A stretch of 8,556 nucleotides of DNA, from contig CAMYIG010000099.1 in the NCBI GenBank assembly GCA_947258425.1, forward strand, positions 1 through 8,556, in the 5' to 3' direction. Below are positions 6,628 to 8,556 of this stretch, piece after piece; the first letter of the stretch is position 1, and every line of letters starts with the position of its first letter. The notes beneath the pieces are model-generated. The model saw only the letters and a list, made by a program, of their open reading frames with translations. It was not told the origin of the DNA and did no database searches. This DNA is from SZUA-76 sp945787585. GTDB lineage: Bacteria > Pseudomonadota > Gammaproteobacteria > SZUA-140. The position numbers and the translations under genes are program-made.

Positions 6628-6857
6628 TGGCAATACATACCCTGGATGCGCGACGACTGTTCTGCCCTATGCCGGTGATTCGCGCGCAAAACCGCATCAA
6701 GACACTGCAAAAAGGCGATATTCTTGAGGTCACGTGTACTGACCCCGGGGCAAAAAATGACCTGCCTGCCTGGTGCCGCATTAACGGACACGAGGTCACT
6801 GGCATTGAAACACGGGACGATGAATTAATAATAAAAATTGCCGTTGGCGAATCATAA
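6627..6857 (+). CDS. TusA/SirA-like sulfur carrier protein
   Basis: A 76-residue TusA-family protein. These small cytoplasmic carriers hold sulfur as a persulfide on the cysteine of a CPxP motif and pass it to thiolation or sulfur-oxidation enzymes. The family pattern is complete: HTLDARRLFCPMPVIRA, with Cys13 in CPMP, then the GDILEVTCTDPGAKNDLPAWC block (30-50) containing Cys37 and Cys50, and an acidic segment before a final beta strand. I chose GTG at 6627 because it forms TAGTG with the upstream stop, typical of translational coupling. A GTG at 6615 would add four residues and neither has a strong ribosome binding site. It is the second gene of the thiolase unit. Family members have several roles, including tusA, yedF and yeeD-type, so I give no symbol. 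Confidence 0.9.
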   Translation: MAIHTLDARRLFCPMPVIRAQNRIKTLQKGDILEVTCTDPGAKNDLPAWCRINGHEVTGIETRDDELIIKIAVGES

Positions 6858-6887
6858 AGGGCATATGTATCGATCAAATATTAGCGC

Positions 6888-6922
6888 GCACTAAAATGGC
6901 GCATAACGCACCACTTGAGAGC
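6888..6922 (+). promoter_or_regulatory. NtrC-type enhancer upstream of glnA
   Basis: GCACTAAAATGGCGC (6888-6902) differs from the NtrC operator GCACCAAAATGGTGC, as I remember it, at two positions. A second, weaker copy starts GCACC at 6908 and ends AGAGC at 6922. Their centres are 20 bp apart, about two helical turns, so two dimers could sit on one face. Both lie roughly 100-120 bp upstream of the expected sigma-54 start, the usual enhancer distance. Confidence 0.7.
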
Positions 6923-6986
6923 ATTTAGCCTAGCCAACAACAACAATCGAATCTCTAACTTATTAATTAATTTAGACTTTTCCGAA

Positions 6987-7002
6987 TGGCATATTTAATG
7001 CT
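6987..7002 (+). promoter_or_regulatory. Sigma-54 promoter of glnA
   Basis: TGGCATATTTAATGCT has the invariant GG (6988-6989) and GC (7000-7001) exactly 10 bp apart, as required at -24/-12. Only the base before the -12 GC departs from the common TTGC. The start site would fall near 7013, giving a leader of about 67 bases before glnA. Confidence 0.8.
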
Positions 7003-7079
7003 ATTACGTGAAAACAGTTTGATAACAATACCAAAATAACCATGACACCATTTCAATTAGGCACCACCGGAGGAACCAA

Positions 7080-8486
7080 ATGTCTGCAAAAGTTTTAAAA
7101 ATGATCAAGAGTAACGAGGTCAAGTTTGTCGATCTCCGCTTTACCGACACCAAAGGCAAAGAGCAACACGTTACTATTCCAGCAAGCGCGGCCGACGCGG
7201 GCTTCTTTAAAGAAGGCCAGATGTTTGATGGCTCATCCATCGCTGGCTGGAAAGGCATCAACGAATCAGACATGATCATGATGCCTGATGCAGACACCGC
7301 CGTGCTCGACATCTTCACCGAAGAACCTACGCTCAACGTGCGCTGTAACATCGTTGAACCTAACACCATGAAAGGCTACGAACGCGACCCACGCTCGCTT
7401 GCACTCCGCGCAGAGGCCTATCTGAAATCGACCAAGATTGCAGACACCGCTTTCTTTGGTCCTGAGCCGGAATTCTTTATCCTTGATGACGTTCGCTGGG
7501 GTATTGACATGAGTGGTGCATTTTATAAGGTCGATTCTGAAGAGGCTTCATGGAGTTCAGAACGCGTTTTCGAAAGCGGTAACATTGGTCACCGTCCAAG
7601 CGTCAAAGGCGGTTACTTTCCAGTACCACCGGTTGACTCACTCCACGATATGCGCGCTGCGATGTGCCTCGCACTGGAAGAGATGGGCGTACCGGTTGAA
7701 GTGCATCACCACGAAGTGGCGACTGCAGGCCAGTGTGAAATCGGCACCAAGTTCAACACCCTGTTACGCAAGGCGGATGAAGTCCAGATCCTGAAATACG
7801 TGGTGCAAAATATTGCGCACGCCTACGGTAAAACAGCCACCTTTATGCCTAAACCACTCGTGGGCGATAACGGTAGCGGTATGCATGTTCACATGTCACT
7901 CGCGAAGGCAGGCAAAAACATCTTTTCTGGCAACAAGTACGGCGGGCTGTCTCAGGATGCGCTTTACTACATCGGTGGTATCTTCAAACACGCTCGCGCA
8001 GTAAATGCCTTCACCAACTCTGGCACCAACAGCTACAAGCGTCTGGTACCGGGTTTTGAAGCCCCTGTAATGCTAGCGTATTCTGCACGTAACCGCTCAG
8101 CGTCTGTGCGTATTCCATACGTCACCAACCCTAAAGGTCGTCGTGTTGAAGTCCGCTTTCCTGATTCAAGCGGCAACCCATATCTAACCTTCGCAGCGTT
8201 GATGATGGCGGGACTTGACGGCATCAAAAACAAGATCGATCCAGGCGAAGCAATGGACAAAGATCTCTACGACCTACCACCAGAGGAAGAGAAGAAGATT
8301 GCAACCGTCAGCTCCTCGCTCGATATGTCGCTGAACGCACTCGACAAAGATCGTAAGTTCCTGACTGCCGGTGATGTATTTACCGACGACATGATCGATG
8401 GTTACATCAAACTTAAAATGGAAGAGGTCACCACCCTACGGATGACCACACATCCAGCCGAGTACGACATGTACTACAGCCTCTAA
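7080..8486 (+). CDS. glnA: Glutamine synthetase, type I (GSI-beta)
   Basis: This dodecameric cytoplasmic enzyme joins ammonia to glutamate using ATP, the main entry of nitrogen at low ammonium. The 468 residues match E. coli-type GlnA. Seen in order: the MFDGSSIAGW block (48-57) of the N-terminal beta-grasp domain, metal-site GPEPEFF (Glu129, Glu131), GSGMHVHMS (265-273; His269 and His271), NSYKRLVPGFEAP (Arg321, Glu327), ARNRSA (Arg339), and the adenylylation loop DKDLYDLPPEE with Tyr397, the residue modified by GlnE. The tyrosine and the KNKIDPGE stretch place it in the adenylylated GSI-beta class. GGAGGA (7069-7074) ends five bases before the ATG. Regulation is visible upstream: an NtrC-like enhancer and sigma-54 promoter. 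ntrB and ntrC often follow glnA, but lie beyond this window if present. Confidence 0.98.
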   Translation: MSAKVLKMIKSNEVKFVDLRFTDTKGKEQHVTIPASAADAGFFKEGQMFDGSSIAGWKGINESDMIMMPDADTAVLDIFTEEPTLNVRCNIVEPNTMKGYERDPRSLALRAEAYLKSTKIADTAFFGPEPEFFILDDVRWGIDMSGAFYKVDSEEASWSSERVFESGNIGHRPSVKGGYFPVPPVDSLHDMRAAMCLALEEMGVPVEVHHHEVATAGQCEIGTKFNTLLRKADEVQILKYVVQNIAHAYGKTATFMPKPLVGDNGSGMHVHMSLAKAGKNIFSGNKYGGLSQDALYYIGGIFKHARAVNAFTNSGTNSYKRLVPGFEAPVMLAYSARNRSASVRIPYVTNPKGRRVEVRFPDSSGNPYLTFAALMMAGLDGIKNKIDPGEAMDKDLYDLPPEEEKKIATVSSSLDMSLNALDKDRKFLTAGDVFTDDMIDGYIKLKMEEVTTLRMTTHPAEYDMYYSL

Positions 8487-8506
8487 GACCCCGGCTAAGC
8501 CCTATG

Positions 8507-8527
8507 GCGCTTACTTAGCGCTTCTAT
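8507..8527 (+). terminator. Possible short hairpin terminator after glnA
   Basis: GCGCT (8507-8511) and AGCGC (8517-8521) pair around a 5-base loop, extended by a G-U, and TTCTAT follows. The stem is short and the T-tail imperfect. A competing 6-bp pairing, GCTAAG (8494-8499) with CTTAGC (8514-8519), excludes it. Weak termination at best. Confidence 0.35.
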
Positions 8528-8528
8528 C

Positions 8529-8551
8529 CCCTCCCCCTTGCAGGGGGAGGG
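8529..8551. repeat. GC-rich palindromic repeat at the window end
   Basis: A perfect 10-bp stem, CCCTCCCCCT (8529-8538) with AGGGGGAGGG (8542-8551), closes on a 3-base TGC loop. Sequences of this CCCTCCCCCTT/GGGGGAGGG type recur between genes in many proteobacteria, so it is probably a dispersed repeat; only this copy is visible. It could also act as a transcription barrier or mRNA-stabilising 3' end for glnA. It runs to within 5 bases of the window end, so its true extent is unknown. Confidence 0.6.
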
Positions 8552-8556
8552 TTAGG

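Noticed and set aside
6858..7079. A glutamine riboswitch or other structured leader before glnA
   Set aside because: No stable hairpins or known motif seen; the region is explained by the NtrC-like sites, the sigma-54 promoter and the ribosome binding site.

Overview
This 8.6 kb window comes from a Gram-negative bacterium, most likely a gammaproteobacterium. The evidence is the two-subunit glycyl-tRNA synthetase followed by gmhB and plsC (an order I recall from Pseudomonas and relatives), a heptose-bisphosphatase for LPS core synthesis, and a class I glutamine synthetase with an adenylylation tyrosine behind an NtrC/sigma-54 type control region. Base composition looks moderate, and nothing in it suggests a large foreign island. 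A TusA-type sulfur carrier paired with a PP-loop thiolase-like enzyme would suit a sulfur-metabolising lineage, but I cannot place the organism more precisely.

Layout: the left half (79-4687) is read on the minus strand as glyQ -> glyS -> gmhB -> plsC. The first three genes are close together. A 160-bp palindromic MITE-like element, flanked by TTAA, separates gmhB from plsC, and a second palindromic repeat lies just past the plsC stop. A 167-bp divergent intergenic region (4688-4854) leads into the right half, which is read on the plus strand. That half holds a conserved hypothetical gene of 201 codons with its own hairpin terminator, then a promoter with a perfect extended -10, then a two-gene unit (PP-loop/MnmA-like thiolase and TusA-like sulfur carrier, stop and start sharing one base), and finally glnA with a long regulated leader. 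Past glnA are a short hairpin and a GC-rich palindromic repeat cut by the window end.

How the genes work together: glyQ and glyS encode the two subunits of one enzyme. gmhB and plsC feed envelope synthesis (LPS core heptose and phosphatidic acid). The thiolase and TusA-like pair probably forms a sulfur-transfer module in which the carrier hands persulfide sulfur to an ATP-using RNA thiolase. The sequence does not show the target. This pair is the best candidate for an under-described system here. The rest is mostly ordinary housekeeping, and I see no CRISPR array, phage, toxin-antitoxin pair, rRNA or tRNA gene. No gene-free stretch exceeds 300 bases.
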